56,300 bases of DNA from an uncultured Anaeroplasmataceae bacterium (GTDB lineage Bacteria; Bacillota_I; Bacilli_A; Acholeplasmatales; Anaeroplasmataceae): assembly GCA_934229535.1 (NCBI GenBank), contig CAKQDS010000010.1, positions 1 to 56,300 of the forward strand. Reading direction: 5' to 3'. Below, one piece after another: positions 16,299 to 25,729 of this stretch. The first letter of the stretch is position 1. Each line of letters begins with the position of its first letter. The notes below the pieces were generated by a model, which had not been told where the DNA came from, ran no database searches, and was given only the letters and a program-made list of their open reading frames with translations. The translations under genes were made by a program, and so were the position numbers.

Positions 16299-17830
16299 AT
16301 TTCCTCCATACTTAAAATAGCACTTTTAATTCCATCTAAGGCTGCACTTGTTATACCACCAGCATATCCTGCACCCTCACCAATAGGATAAATCATTCCT
16401 ACCCTATGCTTAGCATCTCTATTAATTCTAACTGGTGAGGAGCTTCTAGTTTCAGGAGCAATTAAAATTGCATCTTTATAATTAAAGCCCGGCATTTTCT
16501 CATCCATTTTCATAATACCTTCCTTTAAAGCCTTAATCACAAAATCTGGTAAAACCTTAGCTAAATCACATAAATTTATACCATGAGGATAGGATGGCTT
16601 AACACTTCTAATACATTCTGCAACCTCATCAGCTAAAAATTCCTTAACTAAATTAGCTGGTGCTCTTAAATTACCACCAACAAGATAAGCCTTATGCTCA
16701 ATATCATGCTGAAATTTAAAGCCATCAAGTGGTGAAGATACAAGATAATCACTTGGATTAACCTCAACTAATAAAGCTGCATTAGAATTAATAGCATCTC
16801 TTTTATAATTACTCATACCGTTAGTTACAATTGCTTCCTTATTATTAGAGGTAGCCATTACATAGCCACCAGGACACATACAAAATGTATAAACACTTCT
16901 TTTGTCTAAATGAACTGCCATTTTATAATAGGCAGCTGGTAAATATTTAGCAAAGCTTGCATATTGTAATTTATTGATATATTCTCTTTCATGCTCAATT
17001 CTTACCCCAACTGAAAAGCTTTTTGCTTCCATTTTTACCCCTTTATTATAAAGCATACTAATCGTATCGTAGGCTGAATGACCTAATGCTAAAAATAAAT
17101 GACTAGTCTTAAAGCTCCCATTAGTTGTAATAGCTTCAATTTCCTTATCATTTTCTTTATAATCAATAAGCTTAGTATTAAAATGAACCTCGCCACCAAA
17201 AGAAATAATTTCTTCTCTTAAATTTTTAACAACTTTCCTTAAAATGTCACTTCCAATATGGGGCATGGCATCATATAATATTTCCTCACTGGCTCCAAAT
17301 TTAACAAAATCCTTTAATATTTGCTTAATAATTGGGTCATTTAGTGTTGTCGTAAGCTTGCCATCAGAAAATGTACCTGCTCCACCCTCGCCAAATAAAA
17401 CATTATCATCCTCATTTAATTTTTTATTTTGATAAAAGTTTTCTATATCTTGGCTTCGCTTTTCAACCTCGCTACCTCTTTCAATAATAATTGGTTTAGC
17501 ATTACATCTTGCAAGTGTCAAAGCACAAAACATTCCTGCTGGACCAAAGCCAACTACAACTGGTCTATCATTATTATTCCAATTAGGATAAATAAATTCT
17601 TTATCCTCCTCATAGATACTTGCATTTTTAAATTTTAGTATTTTTTTGTTATTTGTTGTAAAACAAATAGTATATACTAAATAGACATTTTCCTTATCTC
17701 TAGCATCTATGCTTCTCCTTAAAATCTTTAAATCCTTAATATCATTAATTTTATATTTATTCTTTAAATATTCATAAGGTGTAATATTTTGATTTGCTAA
17801 TATTTTAATATTACTTATTTTTATTTTCAT
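16295..17830 (-). CDS. FAD-dependent dehydrogenase of the COG2509 type
   Basis: The 511-residue flavoprotein contains VVVGFGPAGMFCALTLA (dinucleotide-binding motif, about residue 95). It is followed by DNVLFGEGGAGTFSDGKLTT and near the end by GMIYPIGEGAGYAGGITSAA, hallmarks of the family annotated as NAD(FAD)-utilising dehydrogenase. The physiological substrate is unknown. The frame can open 15 bases earlier at TTG, but GAGGTG sits correctly before the ATG at 17828-17830. It overlaps the preceding gene by about 20 bases. Confidence 0.85.
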   Translation of the reverse strand: MKIKISNIKILANQNITPYEYLKNKYKINDIKDLKILRRSIDARDKENVYLVYTICFTTNNKKILKFKNASIYEEDKEFIYPNWNNNDRPVVVGFGPAGMFCALTLARCNAKPIIIERGSEVEKRSQDIENFYQNKKLNEDDNVLFGEGGAGTFSDGKLTTTLNDPIIKQILKDFVKFGASEEILYDAMPHIGSDILRKVVKNLREEIISFGGEVHFNTKLIDYKENDKEIEAITTNGSFKTSHLFLALGHSAYDTISMLYNKGVKMEAKSFSVGVRIEHEREYINKLQYASFAKYLPAAYYKMAVHLDKRSVYTFCMCPGGYVMATSNNKEAIVTNGMSNYKRDAINSNAALLVEVNPSDYLVSSPLDGFKFQHDIEHKAYLVGGNLRAPANLVKEFLADEVAECIRSVKPSYPHGINLCDLAKVLPDFVIKALKEGIMKMDEKMPGFNYKDAILIAPETRSSSPVRINRDAKHRVGMIYPIGEGAGYAGGITSAALDGIKSAILSMEEI

Positions 17831-18899
17831 TATCAAGCACCTCAAAGTTTTTTAAAGCCGTAGCAAAGGCAAAATGAAGATTATAGCCACCACATCTACC
17901 ATTTATATCTAACACCTCACCCGCAAAATGAAGGGTTTTATTATCTAGATACTCTAAGTTATCATTTATCATATCCAAAGAAATACCACCATTAATAACC
18001 TGGGCATTATTATAATCATATGGTGATAAAATATTAAATTCTAGATTTTTCATAGCTTTAAAGCTTTGTAAATACCTTGCAAGCTTTATTGGTAAAATTC
18101 CGTCTAGCTTATATTTATTTAAATCCTCTAGACTAAAATCCGGACAAAAATCTAAGCTAATTTTAAAGCTATCATTTTTTTCATAATTTTCTAGATAAAT
18201 TTCTTCAATATTCATAATAACTATACCAGATATCCCATCATCCTTAAAAATTACCTCGCCAGCCTCAGAATATATCTTTTTATTGTTTTTTATAAGCTTG
18301 ACAAGAGCCTTAACTCTAACACCACTAATAGCCTTAACATTTTCCTTAACCTTAAAGCCACATAATGCAGGATAAAGCTTTGTAAATTTTAAAAAATTCA
18401 AATAGGAATATACTCCATCCTGCTTTTGCTTATCAATTCCAGCAATACTACCACTTGTAATAAATAGATGATCAAAGCCAAGATTATAATCATTAATATA
18501 CCATTTGTTAGTATATTTAATATTCTGAACTAAATAATTATAATTAAAATGAACATTTTTGCATTTATTTAAAAGTGCATCTAAAACCGTTTGACTTGAA
18601 TTAGAATAAGGATATATTCTTCCTTCATTATCGGTTTTAGTTAAAATTCCTAAGCTATCAAAAAAATTATAAATTTTTTCCTTAGGAATACTACTATATA
18701 AACGCTTAATAAAATCCTTGTGATTATAGAAATCCTCATTCATATTCAGATTAGACATATTGCATCTACCATTACCAGATGCTAAAATTTTTCTTCCCGG
18801 TAAGGCCAAGCGTTCAAAAACATAAACATCATAATTTGTAGCACATAGTCCAGCCAAGGCAAGACCAGAAGCACCTGCACCAATTATAGCAATTTTCAT
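17811..18899 (-). CDS. HI0933/BaiN-family FAD-dependent oxidoreductase
   Basis: The 362-residue flavoprotein starts at ATG 18897-18899 with MKIAIIGAGASGLALAG, the FAD Rossmann motif. The next landmark is GRKILASGNGRCNMSN, diagnostic of the YhiN/BaiN family. The end, GEVLDINGRCGGYNLHFAFA, is the second FAD contact. Relatives are uncharacterised except BaiN, which acts in bile acid dehydroxylation; that role is not implied here. It is the first gene of an overlapping operon running to 11453. Confidence 0.88.
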   Translation of the reverse strand: MKIAIIGAGASGLALAGLCATNYDVYVFERLALPGRKILASGNGRCNMSNLNMNEDFYNHKDFIKRLYSSIPKEKIYNFFDSLGILTKTDNEGRIYPYSNSSQTVLDALLNKCKNVHFNYNYLVQNIKYTNKWYINDYNLGFDHLFITSGSIAGIDKQKQDGVYSYLNFLKFTKLYPALCGFKVKENVKAISGVRVKALVKLIKNNKKIYSEAGEVIFKDDGISGIVIMNIEEIYLENYEKNDSFKISLDFCPDFSLEDLNKYKLDGILPIKLARYLQSFKAMKNLEFNILSPYDYNNAQVINGGISLDMINDNLEYLDNKTLHFAGEVLDINGRCGGYNLHFAFATALKNFEVLDNENKNK

Positions 18900-18995
18900 A
18901 TAATCACATCCATTCAAATAAATTATACTTTAAAAGCACAAAAATTACCATATTTTTTTACCTTAATAGCTTTCAATCACTAAGGGAAATTTAAG

Positions 18996-19022
18996 AAAAA
19001 AACTGCAAAATGCTTGCAGTTT
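18996..19022 (-). terminator. Terminator of the rimP-rbfA operon
   Basis: The perfect 9-bp stem AAACTGCAA (19000-19008) and TTGCAGTTT (19014-19022) has a 5-base loop and a T tail on the minus strand. It lies 3 bases past the rbfA stop. Confidence 0.85.
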
Positions 19023-19025
19023 ATT

Positions 19026-19373
19026 CTAATTATTAAATTTCTTCTTTTCAGATTCTAATATTTCCGCAATATGATTTCCATATTCTAAAGCTTCATCGTA
19101 TTTAAAAATTAAATCTGGCATTTTTCTTGCATTAATTTTATGAGCAAGCTCACGACGAATATAAGGCTTTAAGGCTTCTAAATTGTCAGCCATTTTTTGC
19201 TTATTTTTATCATCTAAAACTGTATAATAAACAGTCATATAGCTTAAATCATTAGTTATTCTAATTTCAGTTATATTTAATAATCTAATACTATCAAGTC
19301 TTGAATCACTTTGAATCATAATTGAAAGCTCACGAAGTGATAAAGACTCTAATCTTTTTAATGATACACCCAT
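19026..19373 (-). CDS. rbfA: Ribosome-binding factor A
   Basis: RbfA is a KH-fold protein that assists 16S rRNA 5'-end maturation and 30S assembly. The 115 residues have the family pattern, with LRELSIMIQ, then VYYTVLDD and RRELAHKINARKMPDLIF. It follows infB with a TAATG junction, the canonical position. Confidence 0.94.
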   Translation of the reverse strand: MGVSLKRLESLSLRELSIMIQSDSRLDSIRLLNITEIRITNDLSYMTVYYTVLDDKNKQKMADNLEALKPYIRRELAHKINARKMPDLIFKYDEALEYGNHIAEILESEKKKFNN

Positions 19374-21184
19374 TAACGCTCAATCTCCTTATCAACAGAG
19401 GCTTCAAAAACGTCACCCTCCTTGATATCATTATAGCCTTGAATTGTAATACCACACTCTAGACCCTGACGTACTTCCTTAACGTCATCCTTAAATCTCT
19501 TTAATGATGCCATAACACCTTCATAAATAACAGCACCATCTCTTAAAACACGAATTTTAGAATTACGCTCAATTGTTCCATCTGTAACATAACAACCGGC
19601 AATTGTTCCTACCTTTGAAAGCTTAAAGATACTTCTAACCTCAGCTTGACCAGTTACAACCTCTTCATATTCTGGCTCTAGCTTACCCTTTAAAATTCCT
19701 TCAATGTCCTCTAAGGCCTTATAAATAATGTTATAAGAACGTATTTCAACATGCTTTTCATCAGCATCCTTACGAATGTTTGCAAGAGGTCTAATATTAA
19801 AACCAATAATAATGGCATTTGATGCCTCGGCAAGCGAAATATCAGTTTCAGTAATAGCTCCTACAGCCTGACGAATAATTGTAACCTTATAATCCTCAAC
19901 ATTAATTTTTTGAAGTGATGCGCATAATGCTTCAACAGATCCTTGAACATCACCCTTAACAATAACATTAAGCTCCTTAGTCTTATCTAGGGCCTCAACC
20001 ATATCTGCAAATGTCTTTGGCTTTGATGATAAAGCAACCTCATCCTTACGACGATTAGCACGAGCCTCAGCTATATCTCTTGCCTTATGCTCATCAGAGA
20101 AAACCATAAATTTGTCTCCAGCAAGTGGAACAGCATTTAATCCTGTAACAACTACGGCTTGACTTGGCTCTGCCTTATTATATTTAATATGACGATCGTC
20201 CTCCATAGAACGAACCTTTCCATAGGTATCGCCACAAACAATAACATCTCCAACCTTTAAAGTTCCATTTTGAACTAAGAATGTTGCAAGAGGTCCACGT
20301 CCACGATCAAGCTGAGCCTCAATAACAGTACCCATAGCCAAACGATTAGGGTTAGCCTTTAAATCAAGCATTTCTGCTGTTAGTAACACCATTTCTAATA
20401 ATTCATCAACACCTTGACCCTTTAAAGCCGAAATATTAACGAAAATAGTATTTCCACCCCAAGTCTCTGGTACTAAATTAAATCTAGATAGCTCCTCCAT
20501 AACACGTTCTGGACGTGCGGCTGGCTTATCAATTTTATTTACTGCAACAATTATCGGACAGCCTGCAGCCTTAGCATGCGCAATGGCCTCCTCAGTTTGT
20601 GGCATTACTCCATCATCAGCCGCAACAACTAAAATAACAATATCAGTTATTTGTGCTCCACGAGCACGCATATCTGTAAATGCAGCATGTCCTGGAGTAT
20701 CAATGAAGGTAATTTTATTACCATTTTTTTCAACCTGATAAGCACCAATGTGCTGAGTAATTCCGCCAGCCTCACCACTTGCTACACGAGAATTTCTTAT
20801 TGTATCAAGTAAGGTTGTTTTACCATGGTCAACGTGACCCATAATAGTTACGACTGGTGGTCTTTTAACAAGATTTGCCTCATCATCCTCAATTATGATT
20901 TCATCAAATCTTGTTTCGTCTGTAATAATTTCATCTTTAATTTCAAAGCCATATTCAAGAGCTAATAATTCAATAGTTTCTCTTTCAAGACTTTGATTTT
21001 GGTTTGCAAAAATGCCGGCCTCTAAAAGCTTTTTAATAATTTGAGCATTGCTCTTATTTAAAGCAGCAGCTACCTCTGCTACAGTCATACCTTCCTTATA
21101 GATAATTGTAGTATCAGTTGCTTGGTTAGCCTTCGCATTAGGAATGTTCGCAACGCGCTCTTCCTTTTTATTCTTCTTACCCAA
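19373..21184 (-). CDS. infB: Translation initiation factor IF-2
   Basis: IF-2 is the GTPase that delivers initiator tRNA to the 30S subunit. This is a short, 603-residue form with only a small basic N-terminal extension, as in compact Firmicutes. G1 is GHVDHGKTT (about residue 116), G3 is DTPGHAAF, G4 is NKIDKP. The C-terminal part carries the fMet-tRNA-binding beta barrel. The start codon is TTG at 21182-21184, 6 bases after AAGGTGA; no in-frame ATG lies nearby. A weak UUG start for IF-2 may limit its synthesis. Confidence 0.97.
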   Translation of the reverse strand: MGKKNKKEERVANIPNAKANQATDTTIIYKEGMTVAEVAAALNKSNAQIIKKLLEAGIFANQNQSLERETIELLALEYGFEIKDEIITDETRFDEIIIEDDEANLVKRPPVVTIMGHVDHGKTTLLDTIRNSRVASGEAGGITQHIGAYQVEKNGNKITFIDTPGHAAFTDMRARGAQITDIVILVVAADDGVMPQTEEAIAHAKAAGCPIIVAVNKIDKPAARPERVMEELSRFNLVPETWGGNTIFVNISALKGQGVDELLEMVLLTAEMLDLKANPNRLAMGTVIEAQLDRGRGPLATFLVQNGTLKVGDVIVCGDTYGKVRSMEDDRHIKYNKAEPSQAVVVTGLNAVPLAGDKFMVFSDEHKARDIAEARANRRKDEVALSSKPKTFADMVEALDKTKELNVIVKGDVQGSVEALCASLQKINVEDYKVTIIRQAVGAITETDISLAEASNAIIIGFNIRPLANIRKDADEKHVEIRSYNIIYKALEDIEGILKGKLEPEYEEVVTGQAEVRSIFKLSKVGTIAGCYVTDGTIERNSKIRVLRDGAVIYEGVMASLKRFKDDVKEVRQGLECGITIQGYNDIKEGDVFEASVDKEIER

Positions 21185-21193
21185 TATCTCACC

Positions 21194-21481
21194 TTATTTC
21201 TTTAAAATTTTTAGAAAACCCTCATCCATAATCCCTATTACATATCTTCCCTCTTGGCCAATCGCCAAAGATAATTCAAAGCTAGTATAATCCTGATTTA
21301 CCAAAACATCATAAAATTTAGCTTTATCTAAAATCTTTTTTTTACCTGTATTAGAAATATCTTTCGCTAGAAAGATGTAACATACCTTATGCTTACGTAA
21401 ATTTGCAATAGTTAAATCTGCTCCACTACATAAGCCACGTGCTCTAGCACATAAGCCTAAATTTCTTAAAATATCATCCAT
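21194..21481 (-). CDS. ylxQ: YlxQ-type L7Ae-family protein
   Basis: The 95-residue protein has the L7Ae/L30e fold and is expected to bind kinked RNA. The N-terminus (LGLCARARGLCSGAD) and the AIGQEGRYVIGIMDEGF end are typical of the copy between nusA and infB. Its start is fused to the rnpM stop as TAATG. The cellular role is not settled. Confidence 0.88.
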   Translation of the reverse strand: MDDILRNLGLCARARGLCSGADLTIANLRKHKVCYIFLAKDISNTGKKKILDKAKFYDVLVNQDYTSFELSLAIGQEGRYVIGIMDEGFLKILKK

Positions 21482-21738
21482 TATAATAAATTCCTCAATT
21501 CGTCATAAATTTCATCAGGAATTTTGCAATCTAAATGACGTTCAAGAGCCTTTGTTTTTTGGGCCTTGTCAATAATGTCCTTGTCCTTTTTTAAATAAGC
21601 ACCACGACCATTAGCCTTGCCTTTTAAATCAACACTAACGTTGCCATCCTTATCTCTTACAATTCTAAATAAATCTTTTTTTTCAAGTGTTTCTCGACTA
21701 ACAACACAACTTCTTAATACTGGCTTTTTATTTTGCAT
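21481..21738 (-). CDS. rnpM: YlxR-family RNA-binding protein, RNase P modulator
   Basis: The 85-residue DUF448 protein has the family signatures LRSCVVSRE and GRGAYLKKD. In Bacillus the family member (YlxR/RnpM) binds RNase P RNA and modulates its activity. The ATG at 21736-21738, 10 bases after AAGGA, is preferred over the TTG one codon before. It overlaps the end of nusA. Confidence 0.9.
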   Translation of the reverse strand: MQNKKPVLRSCVVSRETLEKKDLFRIVRDKDGNVSVDLKGKANGRGAYLKKDKDIIDKAQKTKALERHLDCKIPDEIYDELRNLL

Positions 21739-22837
21739 CAATATTTAGTCCTTCGTTTAATAAGCCTTCTTCAAATGCTTTACTAGTAGGCTTAATATCA
21801 ATCTTCCAGCCACATGATTGAACGGCAAGTCTAACATTTTGACCAGATTTACCAATTGCAAGTGATAATTCATTATCAGGAACAACAGCAAGTGATGTTT
21901 TATGAATAGGATCAATCTTTAAAACAGTTGTTACATGAGCTGGCTGTAATGATTTTTCAATAAGCTTTGCTGGATCATCACTCCACTCATATAAATCAAT
22001 TTTTTCACCATTTAAGGCCTTGCAAACCTCTTTAATTCTTGCTCCACCCTCACCAACACATGAACCAATTGGATCAACCTTTGGATCATTTGAATAAAGA
22101 GCAATCTTAGTTCTATCACCAGCATCACGAGCGATTCCTTTAATTTCAATAATACCATCAGCAATCTCAGGAATATAATTTTCCATTAAACGAATAACAA
22201 GATTTCTTTCACTTCTTGAAACACTAACCTTAGGATCCTTAGTAGTTTTTTCTACCTTTTTAATGTATACATTAACATAATCCTCATCATGAAGATCATC
22301 ATTTGGAAGTAAATCACTCTTTGGTAGGAAAGCATAAACATTATGTGATAAATCAAGAGTAATAAATTTTCCTTCTGGATTTATATCAACTACTCTAGCC
22401 TTAACCATTTCATTTTCCTTTTCTTTGAAATAGTCATAAGCCTTTTCACGCTCTAGGCTCTTTAAATTTTGTGTCCAAGTACTCTTAGCAGCACCAATTC
22501 CCGTTCTTGAGAAATTCTTAATGTTAATTGGTTGTTCAACTATATCGCCAACCTTATAGCTAGGCTTAATCTTTATTGCATCTTCAAGTAGCATTTCCTC
22601 AATTGGATTTTCTTCTTCAGTTTCTTCCTCACTATATTGATCTACAACCTTGTGAACTGAATACATCATTATTTCACTTTTTTCAGGCTTCATTTCAACA
22701 CGACAAGACGCATGACCATAAATCTTTTTAAATGCGTTTTGTAATGATTTAGCAAAAGTTTCATAGATAGATTCTACGCTAACATTTTTTTCCTTTGCTA
22801 ATTCCTCAGCCTGCTTAAAAAATTCCTTATTAATCAT
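21728..22837 (-). CDS. nusA: Transcription elongation/termination factor NusA
   Basis: The 369-residue NusA has the usual order: an N-terminal RNAP-binding domain, S1 (ENEMVKARVVDINPEGKFIT, about residue 140), then KH1 and KH2 (VGEGGARIKEVCKALNGEKI and LAIGKSGQNVRLAVQ). It lacks the acidic C-terminal repeats, as in other Firmicutes. AGGAG precedes the ATG. Confidence 0.96.
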   Translation of the reverse strand: MINKEFFKQAEELAKEKNVSVESIYETFAKSLQNAFKKIYGHASCRVEMKPEKSEIMMYSVHKVVDQYSEEETEEENPIEEMLLEDAIKIKPSYKVGDIVEQPINIKNFSRTGIGAAKSTWTQNLKSLEREKAYDYFKEKENEMVKARVVDINPEGKFITLDLSHNVYAFLPKSDLLPNDDLHDEDYVNVYIKKVEKTTKDPKVSVSRSERNLVIRLMENYIPEIADGIIEIKGIARDAGDRTKIALYSNDPKVDPIGSCVGEGGARIKEVCKALNGEKIDLYEWSDDPAKLIEKSLQPAHVTTVLKIDPIHKTSLAVVPDNELSLAIGKSGQNVRLAVQSCGWKIDIKPTSKAFEEGLLNEGLNIDAK

Positions 22838-22851
22838 TTTTTTTACTCCTC

Positions 22852-23298
22852 CTATATTTTTACCGCAAGTCTTATTTTTAAAACATCATCATACGAAATA
22901 TTTACCATTTTGATTCTACCCTTTAAATTAATCTTTAAAGTAAGAATATTATCCTTAAAGCCTTCTAAGTAGCCCTCGTAAACCATTTTATCAATCTCAA
23001 CGTGAACATATTTAGAAACACTTTCAGCAACCTCAGAAGCATTTCTAAGAGCCTTTTCTGCTCCTGGTGAAGAAACCTCTAGCATATATTCCTCCATATC
23101 CTTATCATATTGATCAAGCTTTGAGGATAAATAATCATTTGCAAGTGCTAGGGTATCAACATCTATTCCACCCTTTTTGTCAATTAAAACCTGTAAGGTC
23201 AAATAGCCGTATTCTCTAACAAACTTAATATCATATAATGATAAATCATTTTTATCACAATAATCCTGCATAATTTTTCTTACAATCTCTAAATCCAT
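22852..23298 (-). CDS. rimP: Ribosome maturation factor RimP
   Basis: RimP is a 30S assembly factor, 148 residues. The pattern LTLQVLIDKKGGIDVDTLAL, then YMLEVSSPGAEKAL, is the family signature. It is the first gene of the rimP-nusA-rnpM-ylxQ-infB-rbfA operon, with an AGAGGTGAGGAA ribosome site. Confidence 0.95.
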   Translation of the reverse strand: MDLEIVRKIMQDYCDKNDLSLYDIKFVREYGYLTLQVLIDKKGGIDVDTLALANDYLSSKLDQYDKDMEEYMLEVSSPGAEKALRNASEVAESVSKYVHVEIDKMVYEGYLEGFKDNILTLKINLKGRIKMVNISYDDVLKIRLAVKI

Positions 23299-23322
23299 TT
23301 CCTCACCTCTATTAATTAAAAT

Positions 23323-23341
23323 GAGTGAGCAATGCTCACTC
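23323..23341 (-). promoter_or_regulatory. Hairpin in the rimP operon leader
   Basis: The perfect 8-bp inverted repeat GAGTGAGC/GCTCACTC has a 3-base loop. It lies in the transcribed leader between the promoter (23364-23392) and the rimP start. It is GC-rich for this genome but lacks a proper T run, so attenuation or mRNA stabilisation is more likely than full termination. Confidence 0.55.
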
Positions 23342-23363
23342 TAGTTTGACTCCTATTAACTAT

Positions 23364-23392
23364 AATATAGCATATTATTAACTTATATGCAA
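23364..23392 (-). promoter_or_regulatory. Promoter of the rimP-rbfA operon
   Basis: The minus strand has TTGCAT (23387-23392), 17 bp, then TATATT (23364-23369) with an extended TGC directly before the -10. Confidence 0.6.
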
Positions 23393-23441
23393 GTATCTTA
23401 CAAAAATTAATTGTTTTTTCATTTATTTTCACTTGATTTTC

Positions 23442-23470
23442 TTGAAGAAAACAGCATTTTAGGTTATACT
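23442..23470 (+). promoter_or_regulatory. Promoter of coaD
   Basis: The plus strand has TTGAAG (23442-23447), 17 bp, then TATACT (23465-23470), 33 bases before the coaD ATG. It is divergent from the rimP promoter. Confidence 0.6.
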
Positions 23471-23503
23471 ATTAGTAATTATTAGATATAATTTGGAGGC
23501 AAT

Positions 23504-23986
23504 ATGAAAGCAGTATATCCTGGGTCATTTGATCCACTTAGTAATGGACATTTAGATATAATAAGACGTGCAGCAAAAATGTTTGACGAATTACATATTC
23601 TTGTTTCTTATAATATGTTTAAAAAATCAACATTTACACCTGAGGAAAGAGTTGAAATGATTAAGCTTGTTACTAAGGATTTAAAAAATGTCTATGTTGA
23701 AGAAAGTCAAGATTTAGTTGTTAATTATTGTGCTAAAAACGATGTGGGCTGCATAATTAGGGGCCTTAGAAATTATCAAGATTATGAAAATGAATTTAGT
23801 TTATTCCAATATAATCATGATATTAATCCAAATGTAGAAACAATGCTTTTATTTCCTTCATCAAAAAATCAATTTATATCCTCATCTGCTATTAAGGAGC
23901 TAGTATCCTTTGGTGTAGATATTAAAAATTATGTACCTAGTGAATTGGTGGAAACTATTACTAATAGATTTAAGGGGCTAAAATGA
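23504..23986 (+). CDS. coaD: Pantetheine-phosphate adenylyltransferase CoaD
   Basis: CoaD transfers AMP to 4'-phosphopantetheine, the penultimate CoA step. YPGSFDPLSNGHLDIIRRA holds the nucleotidyltransferase T/H-x-G-H signature. SSSAIKEL near the end is the second signature. It has 160 residues and a GGAGG site. With coaE at 2647-3228 the window holds the last two CoA steps in separate operons. Confidence 0.96.
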   Translation: MKAVYPGSFDPLSNGHLDIIRRAAKMFDELHILVSYNMFKKSTFTPEERVEMIKLVTKDLKNVYVEESQDLVVNYCAKNDVGCIIRGLRNYQDYENEFSLFQYNHDINPNVETMLLFPSSKNQFISSSAIKELVSFGVDIKNYVPSELVETITNRFKGLK

Positions 23987-24981
23987 AAAATATATTATTA
24001 ATAACAACAGGTGGAACTATTTCTTCTATAGTATCTAAGGAAGGACTTGTTCCTTCCAATAGCCAAGAAATTTTAAAGGAATTCGGGCTTCATAATTTAG
24101 ATATTAATTTAAGCGTTTTAGATTTAATGTGTAAGGATAGTACTAATATTTCTCCTAAGGATTGGGTTATTATTGCTAAAGCCATTTACAATAATCTAGA
24201 AAAATATGATGGTATTGTTGTAACTCATGGTACAGACACTATGGCCTATACAACCTCAATGCTTAGCTATATGCTACAAAACCCTTCAATTCCTGTAGTA
24301 TTTACAGGCTCACAGCTACCAATATCACATCCTCTTACTGATGGAATAAATAACTTACACTATGCCTTTGCAATGGCATCTAGTGGTATTTCTGGTATTT
24401 ATATGGCCTTTGATCGCAAAATAATTTTAGGCTGTAGAGCTGTAAAGGTTCGTACGACTGGATTTCATGCCTTTGAATCAATCAATATGAAATCCGTTGG
24501 GACAATTGATTCAAAAGGCTTAGGTATTTCTAAGCTATTTAAAATCCCTGAAAAAAAAGAACCAATTTTAAATACCAAATATGATGATAATATCATTTTA
24601 ATCAAATTAATTCCTGGATTAAATCCTAATATCATCTCTTCTTTAATTAAAACAGGTATTAAGGGTATTGTTATTGAAGCCTTTGGTATTGGGGGAATTC
24701 CTTTCGAGGACAATGATTTTACAAGCCCTATTAAAGAAGCAATCAATAAAAAAATACCAGTTGTCGTTACAAGCCAGTGCCTTTATGAAGAATCAGATTT
24801 TAGTATTTATGAGGTAGGTAATAAGGTTTTAGAGCTTGGCGTTATTCCTGCTTTAGATATGACAACTGAAGCCTGTGTTACAAAGCTAATGTGGGTTTTA
24901 GGTCAAACAAGTGATTATAATACAATTAAAAATTATTTTAGGCAATCAATTGCTGGGGAAATAAATGTAAAGGAACTATGA
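23983..24981 (+). CDS. Type I (cytoplasmic) L-asparaginase
   Basis: The 332-residue amidohydrolase makes aspartate and ammonia from asparagine. The first catalytic threonine is in LLITTGGTISS, and the second T-D-K-type triad is in VTHGTDTMAY (about residue 83). There is no signal peptide, so it is cytoplasmic, as in AnsA. The start overlaps the coaD stop (ATGA). The stop codon lies inside a bidirectional terminator. Confidence 0.92.
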   Translation: MKNILLITTGGTISSIVSKEGLVPSNSQEILKEFGLHNLDINLSVLDLMCKDSTNISPKDWVIIAKAIYNNLEKYDGIVVTHGTDTMAYTTSMLSYMLQNPSIPVVFTGSQLPISHPLTDGINNLHYAFAMASSGISGIYMAFDRKIILGCRAVKVRTTGFHAFESINMKSVGTIDSKGLGISKLFKIPEKKEPILNTKYDDNIILIKLIPGLNPNIISSLIKTGIKGIVIEAFGIGGIPFEDNDFTSPIKEAINKKIPVVVTSQCLYEESDFSIYEVGNKVLELGVIPALDMTTEACVTKLMWVLGQTSDYNTIKNYFRQSIAGEINVKEL

Positions 24982-24996
24982 AAAACATAGTTCCTT
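24970..24996. terminator. Bidirectional terminator covering both stop codons
   Basis: The perfect 11-bp inverted repeat AAGGAACTATG (24970-24980) and CATAGTTCCTT (24986-24996) has an AAAAA loop. The asparaginase TGA (24979-24981) and the first bases of the Sir2 stop (24995-24997) lie within it. A T-rich stretch follows on the plus side. Confidence 0.75.
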
Positions 24997-25729
24997 ATTT
25001 CATATATTTTTTAATTTTTTTAACTACTTCAACAACATCCTCATTAAAAACAAAATCAGCATTATAATCTAAGAATGTTTCACTCTTATTAATTAACACC
25101 AAAATCCTGCCATGAAAATATTGAACAAATGAAGCTGCCGGCTGAACTATAAGGCTTGTCCCAACAACAAACATCATATCAGCATCATAAATTGCTTTAC
25201 AGGCTCTTTCAATAGTTGTTTCATCAAGACCTTCCTCATATAAAACAACATCAGGCTTAATTAAACCACCACAGCTACACATTGGCGGATTTCCACGAGT
25301 TAAAATTCCATCAAGATCATAAAATTTATGACATTTCATACAATAATTGCGATGAATTGAGCCATGAAGCTCATAAACACTAGTACTTCCTGCTGCCTGT
25401 TGAAGTCCATCAATATTTTGGGTAACCGTATTAACAATCTTTCCTTTTTTTTCTAAATCAGCAAAGAATTTATGAGCTTTATTATATTTAGCATTAGGAT
25501 AAACCATTTTGTTTAAGTAAAAATCATAAAATTCCTTGGGATAATTCATAAAAAAGGTATGTGATACAACCTGTTCAGGTGAAAAATTACTTTTTAGCTT
25601 TTCATTATAAATACCATTAGAGGATCTAAAATCAGGAATGCCTGAGGGAGTAGATATTCCTGCTCCACTAAATAAAACAATTTTTTTAGTTTCCTTAATG
25701 TAATTTGCTACCTCTTCATATTTATCCAT
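24995..25729 (-). CDS. cobB: Sir2-family NAD-dependent protein deacylase
   Basis: The 244-residue sirtuin removes acyl groups from lysines using NAD+. The NAD motif is LFSGAGISTPSGIPDFRS, the catalytic region is TQNIDGLQQAAG followed by ELHGS (active-site histidine). Zinc is held by CMKC and CSC. The start is fused to the proS stop as TAATG, so it is co-transcribed with proS. Confidence 0.94.
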   Translation of the reverse strand: MDKYEEVANYIKETKKIVLFSGAGISTPSGIPDFRSSNGIYNEKLKSNFSPEQVVSHTFFMNYPKEFYDFYLNKMVYPNAKYNKAHKFFADLEKKGKIVNTVTQNIDGLQQAAGSTSVYELHGSIHRNYCMKCHKFYDLDGILTRGNPPMCSCGGLIKPDVVLYEEGLDETTIERACKAIYDADMMFVVGTSLIVQPAASFVQYFHGRILVLINKSETFLDYNADFVFNEDVVEVVKKIKKYMK

